The notes: generated by a model not told the origin, from the sequence alone. DNA of 64,000 bases from Corynebacterium sp. MSK297 (GCF_030232885.1 NZ_JASPGD010000001.1:62001-126000); one strand, 5' to 3'; positions 10,211 to 20,780 are shown, counted from the stretch's first letter. Program-made: numbers and translations.

Positions 10211-12028
10211 CTATTTGTCTTTGTCGGTCTCGGTGGCTCTTCCACCGGCTTTGTTCGCCTTTGGTTTGACATCAACCCCGGTTTCTTTACGCTGCGCAGC
10301 AGAAATCGGAGCGGGTGCATCAGTCAATGGGTCGACGCCGCCACCGGACTTAGGGAAGGCGATGACGTCGCGAATGGAATCATAGCCGCCAAGCAGAGAG
10401 ACGATACGGTCCCACCCAAAAGCAATGCCGCCGTGTGGTGGTGCTCCGTAGCTCATAGCCTCCAGCAGGAACCCGAATTTCTCTTGAGCATCTGCTGCGC
10501 TGATACCCATGACATTGAACACGCGTTCCTGCACATCCTTGTTATGGATACGGATTGATCCGCCGCCGATTTCGTTGCCGTTGCAGACCAAATCGTATGC
10601 GTATGCGGTAGCCTCACCTGGGTTTTCGTCGAAGGTGTCAATCCATTCCGGCTTTGGTGAAGTAAACGCGTGGTGTACTGCGGTCCACTTAGAATCGCCC
10701 AAGGCAACGTCACCATCGGCTACAGCGGCCTCGGCTGGCTCGAACAATGGGGCATCCACGACCCATACGAAAGACCAGTCTCCGTCCTTAATGAGACCCA
10801 ACTTGCGCGCGATCTCATTACGAGCTGCGCCCAGCAAGGCACGTGAGGAACGAGCATCACCGGCGGCGAAGAAAATGCAGTCACCCGGTTGCGCTCCGAC
10901 GTGTTCTGCGATGCCAGCCCGCTCAGCATCGGTAATGTTTTTCGCCACTGGACCAGACAACGTCCCGTCTTCACCAACGAGAATATAGGCTAGGCCCTTA
11001 GCACCACGCTGCTTGGCCCACTCCTGCCACGCATCCAACTGTCGACGCGGCTGGTCAGCGCCGCCACGCACGACGACGGCTCCGACATACTCATTCTGGA
11101 ACACGCGGAATGACGTATCCTGGAAAAACTCGGCGCACTCGGTGATCTCAATATCGAAGCGTAGATCTGGTTTGTCCGATCCGTATTTCCGCATCGCCTC
11201 GGCGTATGTGATGCGCGGAATTGGACGAGAAATTTCGTAGCCGATGAGACTCCACAGCTCTGCAGCGATTTCCTCACCCAGTGCAATAACGTCTTCTTGA
11301 TCAACGAACGACATCTCGACGTCCAACTGCGTGAATTCCGGCTGCCGGTCTGCTCGGAAATCTTCATCGCGGTAACAGCGCGCGATCTGGTAATACCGCT
11401 CCATGCCGGCGACCATCAACAACTGCTTAAACAACTGCGGCGACTGCGGAAGCGCGTACCAAGAACCTGGCTTCAGTCGTGCTGGCACAACGAAGTCACG
11501 TGCACCTTCTGGCGTCGAACGAGTCAGTGTTGGAGTTTCGATTTCTAAGAAATCATGCTTCTCGAGCACGCGGCGTGCGGCCTGGTTGGCGCGCGAACGC
11601 AGTTTCAGCGCTTCTGCCTGCTTTCCCCGGCGCAAATCGAGGTAGCGGTGACGCAAACGTGCTTCTTCCCCCACATCAGTAGATGAGGCATCTTCTACCT
11701 GAAACGGCAATGCTTCCGACGTCGACAAGACCTTGAGTTCGGTGACGTTTACCTCGATCTCACCAGAAGCCAGGTTCGGGTTTTCCGAACCTTCTGGGCG
11801 GGGCTCGACCTCACCTGTGATCTCAATGCAGTATTCCGAACGTAAAGTGTGGGCCTGCTCGGCAACCTGCGAATCGCGGAAAACAGCTTGTACGTACCCG
11901 GAGTGATCCCGCAAATCAATGAAAATCACGCCTCCATGGTCACGGCGTCGGGCAACCCATCCGGCGAGGGTCACCGAGTCCCCTGCGAGATTTTTGCCAA
12001 GCTGGCCTGCTGAATGTGTGCGCAGCAC
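10211..12028 (-). CDS. aspS: Aspartyl-tRNA synthetase, bacterial type
   Basis: Class II synthetase of 605 residues: N-terminal anticodon-binding OB fold ([23 protein letters not shown]), catalytic motif 2 ([19 protein letters not shown]), the bacterial GAD insertion, and motif 3 ([13 protein letters not shown]). It charges tRNA-Asp; whether it also accepts tRNA-Asn cannot be read from sequence alone. The GTG at 12028 gives the family start ([10 protein letters not shown]) and has GGAAGGA about 12 bases upstream; an in-frame ATG at 12049 is the alternative. The open frame beyond that is not family-like. Confidence 0.96.
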   Translation of the reverse strand: MLRTHSAGQLGKNLAGDSVTLAGWVARRRDHGGVIFIDLRDHSGYVQAVFRDSQVAEQAHTLRSEYCIEITGEVEPRPEGSENPNLASGEIEVNVTELKVLSTSEALPFQVEDASSTDVGEEARLRHRYLDLRRGKQAEALKLRSRANQAARRVLEKHDFLEIETPTLTRSTPEGARDFVVPARLKPGSWYALPQSPQLFKQLLMVAGMERYYQIARCYRDEDFRADRQPEFTQLDVEMSFVDQEDVIALGEEIAAELWSLIGYEISRPIPRITYAEAMRKYGSDKPDLRFDIEITECAEFFQDTSFRVFQNEYVGAVVVRGGADQPRRQLDAWQEWAKQRGAKGLAYILVGEDGTLSGPVAKNITDAERAGIAEHVGAQPGDCIFFAAGDARSSRALLGAARNEIARKLGLIKDGDWSFVWVVDAPLFEPAEAAVADGDVALGDSKWTAVHHAFTSPKPEWIDTFDENPGEATAYAYDLVCNGNEIGGGSIRIHNKDVQERVFNVMGISAADAQEKFGFLLEAMSYGAPPHGGIAFGWDRIVSLLGGYDSIRDVIAFPKSGGGVDPLTDAPAPISAAQRKETGVDVKPKANKAGGRATETDKDK

Positions 12029-12329
12029 GATTATCGAAGATCCTTCCATGCGGGTCGGGTGGCTCTTGTGCGTGTAATACTCCAAAGATATCGCCAGCCG
12101 CGCAGCAGCCTGGCGCACTGCCGAAAGATGCAGCAAGCCAGGATTACAGCGTGACCGACAGCACTGAGCCTGAATGAAACTGTTCCCAATCCTACATTGT
12201 TTCAGCCCCGCAGTTTAACCCGTGCAGGTGCGGCCTGGGAGTGTCTTTCAGGCGAGGCGGTGCTTTAATTTTTTGCCGAGCTAGTACCGTGTTGCCCAAA
12301 TACCCTAGCTAGCCCACAACGTTGGCACG
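12029..12329. other. Divergent intergenic region between aspS and sdaA
   Basis: About 300 bases without a convincing gene. It must hold the aspS promoter (minus strand) and the upstream part of the sdaA promoter. I see an A/T-rich patch near 12268-12275 but no conserved RNA element or repeat. Confidence 0.5.
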
Positions 12330-12349
12330 TAGACTAGGGAAGCATTCCC
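12330..12349 (+). promoter_or_regulatory. Candidate sdaA promoter -10 box and overlapping palindrome
   Basis: TAGACT at 12330-12335 is a corynebacterial-type -10 box; transcription would start near 12342. The start region overlaps the palindrome GGGAAGCATTCCC (12337-12349), a position suited to a repressor. No clear -35 element. Inference from sequence only. Confidence 0.4.
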
Positions 12350-12435
12350 AGCAAATTGTTGAACAAACAAGCGTCGTCCTGATCACTCCAAGACCCTCCT
12401 GCTTTTGGGGAGCGATAAGGAAAAGGAGCACTTCT

Positions 12436-13845
12436 ATGACTATTAGCGTGACTGATATATTTTCGATCGGGATTGGCCCGTCATCCTCGCACACGGTCGG
12501 CCCCATGCGCGCGGCGAAAACCTTCGTCAATTCCCTCCCGGCCACCCCACACCGTGTGAAGGCCCAGCTACGAGGATCCCTCGCTGCCACTGGCCGGGGT
12601 CACGCTAGTGACCGCGCTGTTATCTTGGGCCTAGTTGGTTGGGATCCGCTCGACGTCCCCCTTGATGCCGAGCCACGCGCAGATCACCCCATCCCAGCGA
12701 CGGGCACTGCACAGGGCCCAGATGGCGAAATACACTACGAACTTGAATTCATTAACGAGCCGCTACCTCAGCACCCCAATGCCGTTGTATTCAGCGCCTG
12801 GGATAACAAGGGCGAATGTGTAGCCGACGGCACCGAATATTTCTCAGTCGGCGGCGGGTTTATCCTCTCCCGCAAAGAACTCGATGCCGAAGTGGAAAAA
12901 GACGATGAAGTACCCGCCGGTATGGCAGCGGTAGATGGCGAATCAGAGGTACCCTATCCTTTTAGCTCCGGTGAAGAACTTCTGCGTATGTGCGAAGAAT
13001 CGGGCTTAGAGATCTGGCAACTCGTCGAGGCGAATGAAAAGGTACTCCACCACAACGACGGCGGCATAGACTTTGTCAATGACCACCTGTTCACCGTATG
13101 GAAAGTAATGCGTTCCTGTGTCACCGAAGGCATCGCAGCCAAAGGTCACCTACCCGGTGGACTGCACGTGCCTCGGCGTGCACACCAGGTCTATCAACAA
13201 CTTCTCGACGGCGGCCACGATACCTCGCACGGATTTCATGCAATGGACTGGGTAAACCTCTATGCGTTGGCAGTGAACGAACAAAACGCAGCCGGTGGCC
13301 GCGTGATCACTGCGCCCACCAACGGCGCCTGTGGCATCATCCCGGCGGTATTGCACTATGCCCGCGACTTCCAGCCACACTTCACCCACGAATCTGCTCG
13401 GCGCTATCTGCTGACTGCCGGCGCAATCGGCATGATCATCAAGCAGAATGCATCTATTTCCGGCGCAGAAGTCGGTTGCCAAGGCGAAGTAGGCTCTGCG
13501 TCGGCGATGGCGGCTGCCGGAATGGCGCACTTGTTTGGCTGCAGCCCCGCCCAGATAGAAAACGCAGCAGAAATTGCGCTTGAGCATAACCTCGGCTTAA
13601 CCTGCGACCCGGTTGGTGGACTAGTGCAGATTCCATGCATCGAGCGCAACGCGATTGGTGGAGTCAAAGCAATCAACGCTGCCCGACTTGCTAAGATCGG
13701 TGAAGGTACTCACCACGTCACGCTCGACAACGCCATTGAGACCATGGCCGAAACCGGCCGCGATATGCTCTCAAAATACAAGGAGACATCCATCGGCGGC
13801 CTTGCGAAAACCCTCGGTTTTACCGTCAGCCAGGTGGAATGCTAG
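12436..13845 (+). CDS. sdaA: L-serine dehydratase, single-chain iron-sulfur type
   Basis: Deaminates L-serine to pyruvate and ammonia using a catalytic [4Fe-4S] cluster. The ATG at 12436 follows AAAAGGAG and begins [20 protein letters not shown], the family start; the open frame upstream is not used. The N-terminal beta domain is followed by the alpha domain with cysteines in [23 protein letters not shown] and VQIPCIERN. The 469-residue chain ends in cysteine (SQVEC). In the Legionella enzyme such a C-terminal cysteine occupies the fourth iron site as a tail-in-mouth plug, and this protein appears to do the same. It converges on hisS with stop codons overlapping by three bases in a GCTAGC palindrome. 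Confidence 0.96.
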   Translation: MTISVTDIFSIGIGPSSSHTVGPMRAAKTFVNSLPATPHRVKAQLRGSLAATGRGHASDRAVILGLVGWDPLDVPLDAEPRADHPIPATGTAQGPDGEIHYELEFINEPLPQHPNAVVFSAWDNKGECVADGTEYFSVGGGFILSRKELDAEVEKDDEVPAGMAAVDGESEVPYPFSSGEELLRMCEESGLEIWQLVEANEKVLHHNDGGIDFVNDHLFTVWKVMRSCVTEGIAAKGHLPGGLHVPRRAHQVYQQLLDGGHDTSHGFHAMDWVNLYALAVNEQNAAGGRVITAPTNGACGIIPAVLHYARDFQPHFTHESARRYLLTAGAIGMIIKQNASISGAEVGCQGEVGSASAMAAAGMAHLFGCSPAQIENAAEIALEHNLGLTCDPVGGLVQIPCIERNAIGGVKAINAARLAKIGEGTHHVTLDNAIETMAETGRDMLSKYKETSIGGLAKTLGFTVSQVEC

Positions 13846-15116
13846 CGCAGTTTGTTTAACAGCCACTGTTCCAGCTCAGATGCTGGAACGTCGGTTTGCT
13901 CGTGCGCTGCCAGATCTTTGACAGCCACAACACCGTCGGCAAGCTCGGACTCCCCCAGGACCAGCGCATATGCTGCTCCAGACCGGTTGGCCGCTTTCAT
14001 AGCGCCCTTCATGCCCTTGCCGCCAAATGCCATATCCGCAGAAATGCCGATCTGCCGCAAAGAGTTCAGCACGATTGGCATTCGGGTGCCTGCCGTTTCA
14101 CCAAGCGGGACGCCAAAGACTTCCACCCGTTGCTCAGTACCTTCCAGCGTGATACCTTCCGCTTCCAAAGCCAAGAGTGCGCGATCCACGCCGAGGCCAA
14201 ATCCAATGCCCGACAATTCCTGACCGCCAAGCTGCGCCATCAGGCCATCATAGCGTCCACCGCCGCCGATACCCGATTGTGCACCCAAACCATCGTGGAC
14301 GAACTCGAAACACGTCTTCGTATAGTAATCCAATCCCCGAACCATACGCGGGTTAATCGTGTAGTCGATGCCCATATCATCCAAGTAGCCGGTCACCGCA
14401 TCAAAATGCGCGCGGCACTCATCATTGAGGTGATCAATCATCAACGGTGCATCGACAAGCTGACGCTGGACTTCCTCGCGTTTATCGTCCAAAACTCGCA
14501 AAGGATTAATTTCTGCGCGCTTGCGGGTCTCATCATCGAGATCAAGCTGGAACAAAAATTCTTGCAATTTCTCCCGATATGCCGGACGACAATTGTGATC
14601 CCCTAGGCTGGTGATCTCCAGCCGGTATCCACGCAACCCCAGTGCTTTATAGGCACGATCGGCAATAGCAATAACCTCAGCATCAAGCGCTGGATCATCC
14701 ACGCCAATCGCTTCAACGCCAACCTGCTGCAGCTGCCGGTAGCGGCCTGCTTGCGGGCGTTCATAACGGAAAAACGGACCGTTATAGACTAATTTCGCGG
14801 GCAGGGGGCCACGGTCAATTCCATGCTGGATGACCGCACGCACAACACCGGCGGTACCCTCCGGGCGCAATGTCACAGAACGGTCGCCTCGATCGGCGAA
14901 TGTATACATTTCCTTAGAAACAACGTCCGTGGATTCGCCCACACCGCGAGCGAACAACTGGGTGTCTTCAAAAATCGGAAGCTCAATGTGCTCAAATCCC
15001 GCAAGCCGCGCGTGATGCACTAACGTATCGCGCACTTTCACAAACGTCGCTGACTGCGGCGGGATATAGTCCGGAACGCCCTTCGGGGCTGCTGCTTTGA
15101 ATTTCGAAGTACTCAC
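13842..15116 (-). CDS. hisS: Histidyl-tRNA synthetase
   Basis: Class IIa synthetase of 424 residues with [11 protein letters not shown] at the N-terminus, motif 2 ([16 protein letters not shown]), the HisA signature [12 protein letters not shown], motif 3 ([15 protein letters not shown]) and the C-terminal anticodon domain. The start is GTG. No Shine-Dalgarno sequence is seen; TAAACT lies 8 bases in front of the GTG and overlaps the stop of the upstream MBL gene, so a leaderless transcript is possible. Its stop shares bases with the convergent sdaA stop. Confidence 0.97.
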   Translation of the reverse strand: MSTSKFKAAAPKGVPDYIPPQSATFVKVRDTLVHHARLAGFEHIELPIFEDTQLFARGVGESTDVVSKEMYTFADRGDRSVTLRPEGTAGVVRAVIQHGIDRGPLPAKLVYNGPFFRYERPQAGRYRQLQQVGVEAIGVDDPALDAEVIAIADRAYKALGLRGYRLEITSLGDHNCRPAYREKLQEFLFQLDLDDETRKRAEINPLRVLDDKREEVQRQLVDAPLMIDHLNDECRAHFDAVTGYLDDMGIDYTINPRMVRGLDYYTKTCFEFVHDGLGAQSGIGGGGRYDGLMAQLGGQELSGIGFGLGVDRALLALEAEGITLEGTEQRVEVFGVPLGETAGTRMPIVLNSLRQIGISADMAFGGKGMKGAMKAANRSGAAYALVLGESELADGVVAVKDLAAHEQTDVPASELEQWLLNKLR

Positions 15117-15127
15117 GGCAAACCAGT

Positions 15128-15799
15128 TTAGCCCCTTAACTGTGCCAGGAATGGATTGGTAGATTTCTCATGCTTCATGGTCGTGGCTGGTCCGTGACCA
15201 GGTAGCACATGCAGATCATCCGGCAGGTTCAGGACGACCTCCCGCAATGAGGTATTCATCGCTTGCGGGTCAGAAAACGGCAAATCCGTGCGCCCAACCG
15301 CACCCCGGAATAAAACATCACCAGAAAACAGAATGTTGTCACTACCCAGCATCACACAACCAGGCGAATGCCCTGGTGCATGCAACACAAAAAACTCGCG
15401 CCCCAAAAATTCTATCGTGCCGAGTTCATCACGCACGTTATCAGCGGTACAAGCTTCAGCGCTACCGATAGTACGCAGATCAGCAATCGGAACCATATTG
15501 GCAACGTCGAAAAGTGCCTGCATTTGTTGTGGCAGCGCCGACATATCACCAAGCCACAATTCATCGGCAGCATGGATATAAACTGGGATATCAAATTCTC
15601 TGGCTAAATCGCCAGCACACCGTGTATGGTCAAAATGCCCATGGGTAAGAAAAACCGCATCGAGTTGCAACGACTGTGTTGCAACAACGACACGGTCAAA
15701 AGAGTGCATTCCCGGATCAACCACAATCGCGTGTCCGTTTTCGGAAACGATATAACAATTGGTTTGATAGGGGCCTGCAGCGAATCCGGAAATCTCCAT
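15128..15799 (-). CDS. MBL-fold metallo-hydrolase (glyoxalase II-like)
   Basis: 223 residues of the metallo-beta-lactamase fold: the metal motif THGHFDH with His53, His55, Asp57 and His58, then [19 protein letters not shown] and [10 protein letters not shown]. These are the ligand strands of glyoxalase II-type hydrolases. The substrate is not defined; homologues lie directly upstream of hisS in C. glutamicum and M. tuberculosis as I recall. A TAGAAT box lies 6 bases upstream of the ATG, so it may be transcribed without a leader. Confidence 0.88.
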   Translation of the reverse strand: MEISGFAAGPYQTNCYIVSENGHAIVVDPGMHSFDRVVVATQSLQLDAVFLTHGHFDHTRCAGDLAREFDIPVYIHAADELWLGDMSALPQQMQALFDVANMVPIADLRTIGSAEACTADNVRDELGTIEFLGREFFVLHAPGHSPGCVMLGSDNILFSGDVLFRGAVGRTDLPFSDPQAMNTSLREVVLNLPDDLHVLPGHGPATTMKHEKSTNPFLAQLRG

Positions 15800-15858
15800 G
15801 TCCGGATTCTACATATCTCACCAACAGTCAGTAGGCAGCGGTTAACGACAAATCATAG

Positions 15859-16359
15859 TTAGTTCTGCAGCGCTTCCAATGCAGCGTCATAATTTGGCTC
15901 GGTGGTGATTTCGTCGACCAGCTCCACGTGAGTAATCGTGTGATCAGCATCGGTCACGATAACAGTACGCGCCAGCAAACCCTTCAGCGGCGACCCATCG
16001 AGCTGCACGCCATAGTCCTGCCCAAAACTGGACCGGAACACCGAACCCGTCTTCACGTTGTCGATGCCTTCAGCATCGGTGAATCGACCGTGCGCCATCG
16101 GCAAGTCAGCGGAAATACCCAGCACCACGGCGTCGTCAAGCTTCGTTGCTTCTTCGTTAAAACGGCGTACAGAAGCAGCGCACACACCGGTGTCCAAGGA
16201 CGGGAAGATATTGAGTACGAGCTTCTTGCCGGAAAAATCAGCTGGGGAGAACTCTTTCAGGTCAGAACCAACGATGGTGAAGTCAGGCAGCTTGTCGCCA
16301 ACTTTTGGCAAGTCACCAACGGTTGCGGTTTCTTGATCTTGGAATTTAGTAATAGCCAT
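15859..16359 (-). CDS. tpx: Thiol peroxidase Tpx lacking the resolving cysteine
   Basis: A 166-residue atypical peroxiredoxin that reduces peroxides. The peroxidatic site is intact: Cys60 in [14 protein letters not shown]. The usual resolving Cys94 (RFCGAEG in E. coli Tpx) is replaced by threonine (RFTDAEG), and Cys60 is the only cysteine in the protein. It should therefore work as a 1-Cys enzyme that needs an outside thiol. I choose the ATG at 16359, not the one at 16368, because homologues begin there and TATCAT sits exactly 7 bases upstream, the leaderless pattern of this genome. As I recall, tpx is not at this site in C. glutamicum or M. tuberculosis. Confidence 0.93.
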   Translation of the reverse strand: MAITKFQDQETATVGDLPKVGDKLPDFTIVGSDLKEFSPADFSGKKLVLNIFPSLDTGVCAASVRRFNEEATKLDDAVVLGISADLPMAHGRFTDAEGIDNVKTGSVFRSSFGQDYGVQLDGSPLKGLLARTVIVTDADHTITHVELVDEITTEPNYDAALEALQN

Positions 16360-16366
16360 GGCCGCC

Positions 16367-16372
16367 ATGATA
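16367..16372 (-). promoter_or_regulatory. Leaderless -10 box of tpx
   Basis: TATCAT on the minus strand, 7 bases before the ATG at 16359, with no ribosome-binding site between. Same geometry as at least seven other genes in this window. Confidence 0.5.
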
Positions 16373-16537
16373 ATGGCATAGACCCCACGCTGCCACTAAA
16401 GCATAATCACGAGTTCACACCAGACACTGTTAAAATTCCGCACAGACCGCTATACCATCTGTACTCATGCCCGGGTCTTCAACGGTTTTGACTCGGCAGG
16501 CCCCTGAGCACAATTACCGCTACTAGAAAGTTCAACA

Positions 16538-17398
16538 GTGGATACACAACACAGCAACAAACAACGAGGTGCCGAGGCGCTCGACAAACTCGAAAAGTCC
16601 TTGAAATCGCGCGAACGAAAAGAAAAATCGCGCCCAGTCGGAGTCGCCGCAGTCGCAGCTCTGGCGATTGTCGTACTCGTCGGTGGCATCTGGCTATTGG
16701 CAACTCGTGATGGCGATGACGCAGACCTTACAGCCGAGGAACAAACCACCACTCCAGAGGCAGAGGCACTTGCACTGGAGCGTAGCGAGCAGCTTCCAAA
16801 AACTGTCACTTGTACTTATAACGAACACAAAGGTGAGACTGCTACAGACGATGCCGGTCTACCCAAAACAGATAATGTCTCTGCCCGCGGAAATGTCACT
16901 GTCACCCTGGAGACCTCCCAAGGTGACATCGGTATGGAACTAGACCGCGAAGTCGCTCCATGCACGGTAAACGCAATCGAGCATCTAGCGAGCGCCGGTT
17001 ATTACGACGACACCGTTTGCCACCGTCTGACCACCGAAGGAATCCACGTGCTGCAGTGCGGAGACCCGACCGGTCAGGGCTCCGGTGGACCAGGTTTCCA
17101 GTTCGCAAACGAATACCCCACAGATGAGCTTGGCGACGAAGCAGCATCCAGTCAGGTCATCTACCCACGCGGGTCCATCGCAATGGCCAATGCAGGTGCA
17201 GACACCAATGGTTCGCAGTTCTTCTTGAACTACGAAGACTCACCACTGCAGGCCAACTACACCTACTTCGGACAAATCGACGATAAGGGCCTGAAAACCC
17301 TGGACAGCGTCGCGGAAGCTGGTACGGAAAGCGGCTCCGGTGATGGTTCACCTGCCGAAGAAGTACGGATTAAAAAAGCTATCGTACAGGGTTCCTGA
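16538..17398 (+). CDS. Membrane-anchored cyclophilin-type peptidyl-prolyl isomerase
   Basis: 286 residues: a charged cytoplasmic N-terminus with coiled-coil character, one transmembrane helix at about residues 34-54, a spacer with TTTPEAEAL, then a cyclophilin domain. Family motifs visible are CHRLTTEGIHVLQCGDPTGQG, GSIAMANAGADTNGSQFFL and YTYFGQID. The catalytic arginine is usually in FHRV; here HRLTTEG keeps the Arg. It would isomerise X-Pro bonds outside the membrane. The start is GTG with AGAAAG upstream. It corresponds to the ppiA/ppiB gene beside rel in related genomes. Confidence 0.9.
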   Translation: MDTQHSNKQRGAEALDKLEKSLKSRERKEKSRPVGVAAVAALAIVVLVGGIWLLATRDGDDADLTAEEQTTTPEAEALALERSEQLPKTVTCTYNEHKGETATDDAGLPKTDNVSARGNVTVTLETSQGDIGMELDREVAPCTVNAIEHLASAGYYDDTVCHRLTTEGIHVLQCGDPTGQGSGGPGFQFANEYPTDELGDEAASSQVIYPRGSIAMANAGADTNGSQFFLNYEDSPLQANYTYFGQIDDKGLKTLDSVAEAGTESGSGDGSPAEEVRIKKAIVQGS

Positions 17399-17497
17399 GC
17401 ACCTAATGTCCTTTAAGATAAACCGTTGCAAGGATACCCATTGCTAAGTTATCCTGGTTGTGCCCTACGCAACTTCAATCCGAAAGGACTAGGAACA

Positions 17498-17851
17498 ATG
17501 AAATCCTTCCCACGCAAGTCAGTACTCGCTGGAGCTAGCGCTTTCGCACTAGCAACCACCATGTTGACCGCCACACCAGCTTTTGCTGACGAAGCACAGG
17601 AAACCAAGGAAGCACAGGTAACCAAGGAAGCAGAGGAAACCAAGGAAGCAGAAGCAACCGAAGCAACCAAGGAAGCACAGGAAACCAAGACGGAAGATTC
17701 AAAGTTCAGCATCGGGAAACTTTTGGGATCCTCGTCTAGCAACGACAAAGACGAGTCTGACAAAACCAGCAAGAGCGACAAAGACGAGAAGACTGGCGGC
17801 TCTTCCGAACTGAACTTGGACTTCTTGAAGAAATTGCTGAACCGAGGATAA
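17498..17851 (+). CDS. Small secreted repeat protein of unknown function
   Basis: 117 residues beginning MKSFPRKSVLAGASAFALAT, a classic Sec signal peptide with likely cleavage after TPAFA (residue 30). The mature part opens with a hydrophilic six-residue repeat (ETKEAQ, VTKEAE, ETKEAE) about 33 residues long, then a Ser/Asp/Lys-rich stretch and a short amphipathic C-terminus (LNLDFLKKLLNRG). AAAGGA precedes the ATG at good distance. No domain is recognised. A secreted protein occupies the same place between rel and ppiA in C. glutamicum. The low-complexity charged repeat suggests a disordered or coiled wall-exposed peptide. Confidence 0.82.
   Translation: MKSFPRKSVLAGASAFALATTMLTATPAFADEAQETKEAQVTKEAEETKEAEATEATKEAQETKTEDSKFSIGKLLGSSSSNDKDESDKTSKSDKDEKTGGSSELNLDFLKKLLNRG
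17596..17690 (+). repeat. 18-bp tandem coding repeats
   Basis: About five imperfect copies of an 18-base unit built around ACCAAGGAAGCA, encoding the six-residue (E/V)TKEA(Q/E) repeat. Copy number could vary between strains. Confidence 0.75.
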
Positions 17852-17922
17852 CCAGCTTCAGACTCACCGGCGACTGATTATTAAATCCCGCTAACTGGTT
17901 GTCGAGTCAAAGTCAAAACAAT

Positions 17923-17960
17923 CTGCCCGGTAAGTATTGCTTGAGCTACTTACCGGGCAG
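17923..17960 (+). terminator. Intrinsic terminator after the secreted protein gene
   Basis: A perfect 14-bp stem (CTGCCCGGTAAGTA at 17923-17936 with its complement at 17947-17960), 10-base loop, then TTTA. It lies about 70 bases after the stop. Confidence 0.8.
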
Positions 17961-18098
17961 TTTACGTATGCTTCACTACCTTTTTCTGGTCCATTTTCGT
18001 TCACTACCCCAGAACGGCACCTACATGTGCTAGCAGCTTGCTGGTGTGCTTTTCAATGACACGAAACAGACCACGATGCCTCATATGCAAGGGGCAAA

Positions 18099-18136
18099 TG
18101 AAGTACCCCAGGTTTTGTGAAGTGCCCCAGGTTGTG
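18099..18136 (+). repeat. Two abutting 19-bp IS-end-like direct repeats
   Basis: TGAAGTACCCCAGGTTTTG (18099-18117) is followed at once by TGAAGTGCCCCAGGTTGTG (18118-18136), 17 of 19 bases identical. They sit 30 bases ahead of the truncated IS3-type orfA, where the left terminal repeat of the element should be. No matching inverted copy is seen on the other side. Confidence 0.6.
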
Positions 18137-18166
18137 TTCAGTTTGAGCAGAAGGAAAATCTGGACT

Positions 18167-18313
18167 ATGCTCAAGAAATTCGATCAGGATGCCAAGGACC
18201 GCGTTAGCCGGCTTGTAGAGGACCGCACCCTGACAGAGAATCTTTCGTTGCAACAAAGGTGCGAGATTGTGGCGCCGAAACTGGGAATCCCGTGGAACAC
18301 GACAAGTCGATGA
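18167..18313 (+). pseudogene. IS3-family transposase OrfA, N-terminal remnant
   Basis: The ATG at 18167 opens MLKKFDQDAKDRVSRLVEDR followed by about 28 residues ending APKLGIPWNTTSR and a stop. This matches the start of corynebacterial IS3-family OrfA proteins (KFDQ-AKDRV-RLVEDR, then CE-VAPKLGV-W-TARQW), which are normally near 100 residues. The frame breaks where the helix-turn-helix should continue, and no OrfB with a DDE domain follows before rel at 18472. It is a dead fragment. The 158 bases between this stop and the rel stop show nothing I can name. Confidence 0.72.
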
Positions 18314-18471
18314 CGGCTACCTCAAATTTCCTCGCCTCAGAACCAGGCCCACGACTTCGGTTATGGTTCGATGTCATCGATGAAAACTGATGTGGTTTCA
18401 CCACCTGAGTTCCCGTAGTACTTCGTAGTTGCCAAGAGCTTGGAGACGTAGCATTCGCCAGGCAGCGGTTA

Positions 18472-20763
18472 CTACGCAGTCACACGGTAAACGTCGAATA
18501 CACCCTCCGTATTTCGCAATGTATTCATCAACGCACCAAGCTGTTTGCTCCCGGATACGGTAAAGGTAAAGCGTACGGTAGCGACGTGATCTTCCGAGCA
18601 CTGCGAATTCATCGACAACACCGACAAACTTGACTGCTGGAAAATCCCGGTCAGCTCGTACAAAAGTCCCTGCCGGTCCAAAGCCTCCAGCTGCAAAGTC
18701 GCGCTGAATGCTCCTTCTGTATCCACATTGTTGGCCCAAGCAACCTCGAGCACCCGTTCGGGCTCATCACGCAGCTTCATGGCATTCGTACAATCTGCCC
18801 GGTGCACGGAAACGCCTCCACCCCGAGTCACGAAACCGAAAATCTCATCACCAGGCACCGGCTGGCAACACTTCGCGATCTTCGCCATCACATCAGGGTT
18901 ACCCTCGACCAGAATCGCACTACCACTTTTTTCCTGCCCAGCGGCTTGCTGTTTCGATTCCAGCAGCTGGCTCCACGGCGCGCGGTCTGCCAAGGCATCC
19001 ACAGCATCTTCTTGGTCGCCGAACATGGCCATCAACTGGTTCGTCACGTGTTTCGCCGACACATGGCCAGCACCAATCGCAGTGTATAGCGCATCGATAT
19101 CCGGGTAGTGCAGTTGGGTGGCCACCTGCTTCATCGAAGACGTCGTAAACAACCTGTGCAGTGGCAACCCGCCCCGCTGAATCTCCGCCGCTAGGGCATC
19201 CCTACCAGCTTCCAGATGCACCTCGCGCATTTCTTTCGCAAACCACTGACGAATATTTGCGCGAGCCCGCGGCGAAACGACGAAATGCTGCCAGTCGCGT
19301 GACGGTCCAGCATTCGGGTCTTTGGAGGTGAATATCTCTACCCGATCACCAGAATTAAGCTTGGATTCCAACGCCACGAGCTTGCCATTGACTTTAGCGC
19401 CGATGCAGCGGTGACCCACTTCTGTGTGCACGGTATAAGCGAAATCAACCGGGGTGGATCCAGCCGGTAGCGTAATCACGTCGCCTTTCGGCGTAAACGC
19501 AAAAATCTGGTTGGACGTGAGATCATAGCGCAACGAATCGAGAAACTCGTTGGGATCAGCAGCTTCCTTTTGCCAATCAAGCAGCTGGCGCATCCACGCC
19601 ATTTGATCGACCTCGGCATCTTTTTCGCTATTTTTACCCTTCAACTCTTTATAACGCCAGTGAGCAGCCACGCCATATTCCGCATTATGATGCATCTCGT
19701 GGGTCCGAACTTGGACTTCCAAAGGTTTGCCACTACCCGAAATCACTGTGGTGTGCAGCGACTGATACACGCCATAACGAGGCTGGGCGATATAGTCTTT
19801 GAAACGCCCCGGCAAAGCAGAATAAAGGCCGTGGACGACACCAATGGCTGCATAACAGCTGTTGACATCATTGACCAAAATCCGAATGCCCACTAAATCG
19901 AAGATTTCAGCAAAATCTCGACCACGCACGATCATCTTCTGATAGATCGACCAATAATGTTTTGGGCGACCTCGTACCTCGGCTTCAATGCCGTTGTCTT
20001 TCAGTGTTGATGTAACTTCAGCGGTAATCTCGGCCAACATACGATCACGCTGCGGAGCCCGATCGGCAATCATCCGCACGATCTCGTCATACTTTTTGGG
20101 GTACAAAATGGCAAAGGCAAGATCTTCCAATTCCCATTTCACCGAGGCCATGCCCAAACGATGTGCCAAAGGAGCAATGATTTCCAATGTTTCGCGAGCC
20201 TTTTTCGCTTGCTTTTCTGGCGGCAAGAAACGCATCGTGCGCATATTGTGCAGCCGGTCCGAAACCTTAATGACCAACACGCGTGGATCCCGCGACATCG
20301 CAACAATCATTTTGCGGATCGTTTCCGCCTCAGCACCGCTGCCAAAAGCTAATTTGTCTAGCTTGGTTACCCCGTCGACCAACCGAGCAACCTCCCCGCC
20401 GAAATCGCGGGTGAGATCATCCAACGAATAATCGGTATCTTCGACCGTATCGTGCAATAAAGCAGCTACCACTGTGGTGGTGTCCATACCAATCTCTGCA
20501 GCAATTGTAGCTACCGCTAGCGGATGCGTGATATACGGATCACCCGAATTCCGTGTAACGCCTTCGTGTAGGCGTTCTGCCGTCTGATACGCACGGTTAA
20601 TAACGTCCGCATCTGCCTTCGGGTGAAACTCCCGGTGGATAGACATCAGTGGTTCAAGAACAGGTTTAATCTTTACTTTCCCGGAAGTGAGAGACCGTGC
20701 CAACCGTGCGGACATGCTGCGCACGCTGGGGGAAGATCGTTTCGCTGCTTTATTGTCCGTCAT
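18472..20763 (-). CDS. rel: Bifunctional (p)ppGpp synthetase/hydrolase
   Basis: 763-residue long RSH protein. The hydrolase HD domain is intact ([10 protein letters not shown] near residue 108), followed by the synthetase domain ([37 protein letters not shown]), a TGS domain ([20 protein letters not shown]), a zinc-finger-like CCQPVPGD region and a C-terminal ACT domain. It makes and degrades the stringent-response alarmone on the ribosome. The ATG has GGAG eight bases upstream. It is followed by the IS3 remnant and preceded closely by apt. Confidence 0.97.
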   Translation of the reverse strand: MTDNKAAKRSSPSVRSMSARLARSLTSGKVKIKPVLEPLMSIHREFHPKADADVINRAYQTAERLHEGVTRNSGDPYITHPLAVATIAAEIGMDTTTVVAALLHDTVEDTDYSLDDLTRDFGGEVARLVDGVTKLDKLAFGSGAEAETIRKMIVAMSRDPRVLVIKVSDRLHNMRTMRFLPPEKQAKKARETLEIIAPLAHRLGMASVKWELEDLAFAILYPKKYDEIVRMIADRAPQRDRMLAEITAEVTSTLKDNGIEAEVRGRPKHYWSIYQKMIVRGRDFAEIFDLVGIRILVNDVNSCYAAIGVVHGLYSALPGRFKDYIAQPRYGVYQSLHTTVISGSGKPLEVQVRTHEMHHNAEYGVAAHWRYKELKGKNSEKDAEVDQMAWMRQLLDWQKEAADPNEFLDSLRYDLTSNQIFAFTPKGDVITLPAGSTPVDFAYTVHTEVGHRCIGAKVNGKLVALESKLNSGDRVEIFTSKDPNAGPSRDWQHFVVSPRARANIRQWFAKEMREVHLEAGRDALAAEIQRGGLPLHRLFTTSSMKQVATQLHYPDIDALYTAIGAGHVSAKHVTNQLMAMFGDQEDAVDALADRAPWSQLLESKQQAAGQEKSGSAILVEGNPDVMAKIAKCCQPVPGDEIFGFVTRGGGVSVHRADCTNAMKLRDEPERVLEVAWANNVDTEGAFSATLQLEALDRQGLLYELTGIFQQSSLSVLSMNSQCSEDHVATVRFTFTVSGSKQLGALMNTLRNTEGVFDVYRVTA

Positions 20764-20780
20764 AGTTATATCTCCGCGGT

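Noticed and set aside
13896..14606. 236-codon open frame opposite hisS
   Set aside because: Entirely antisense to hisS, no domain, no ribosome site.
18398..18739. 113-codon minus-strand frame overlapping the end of rel
   Set aside because: Overlaps rel in another frame and lacks any recognisable domain.
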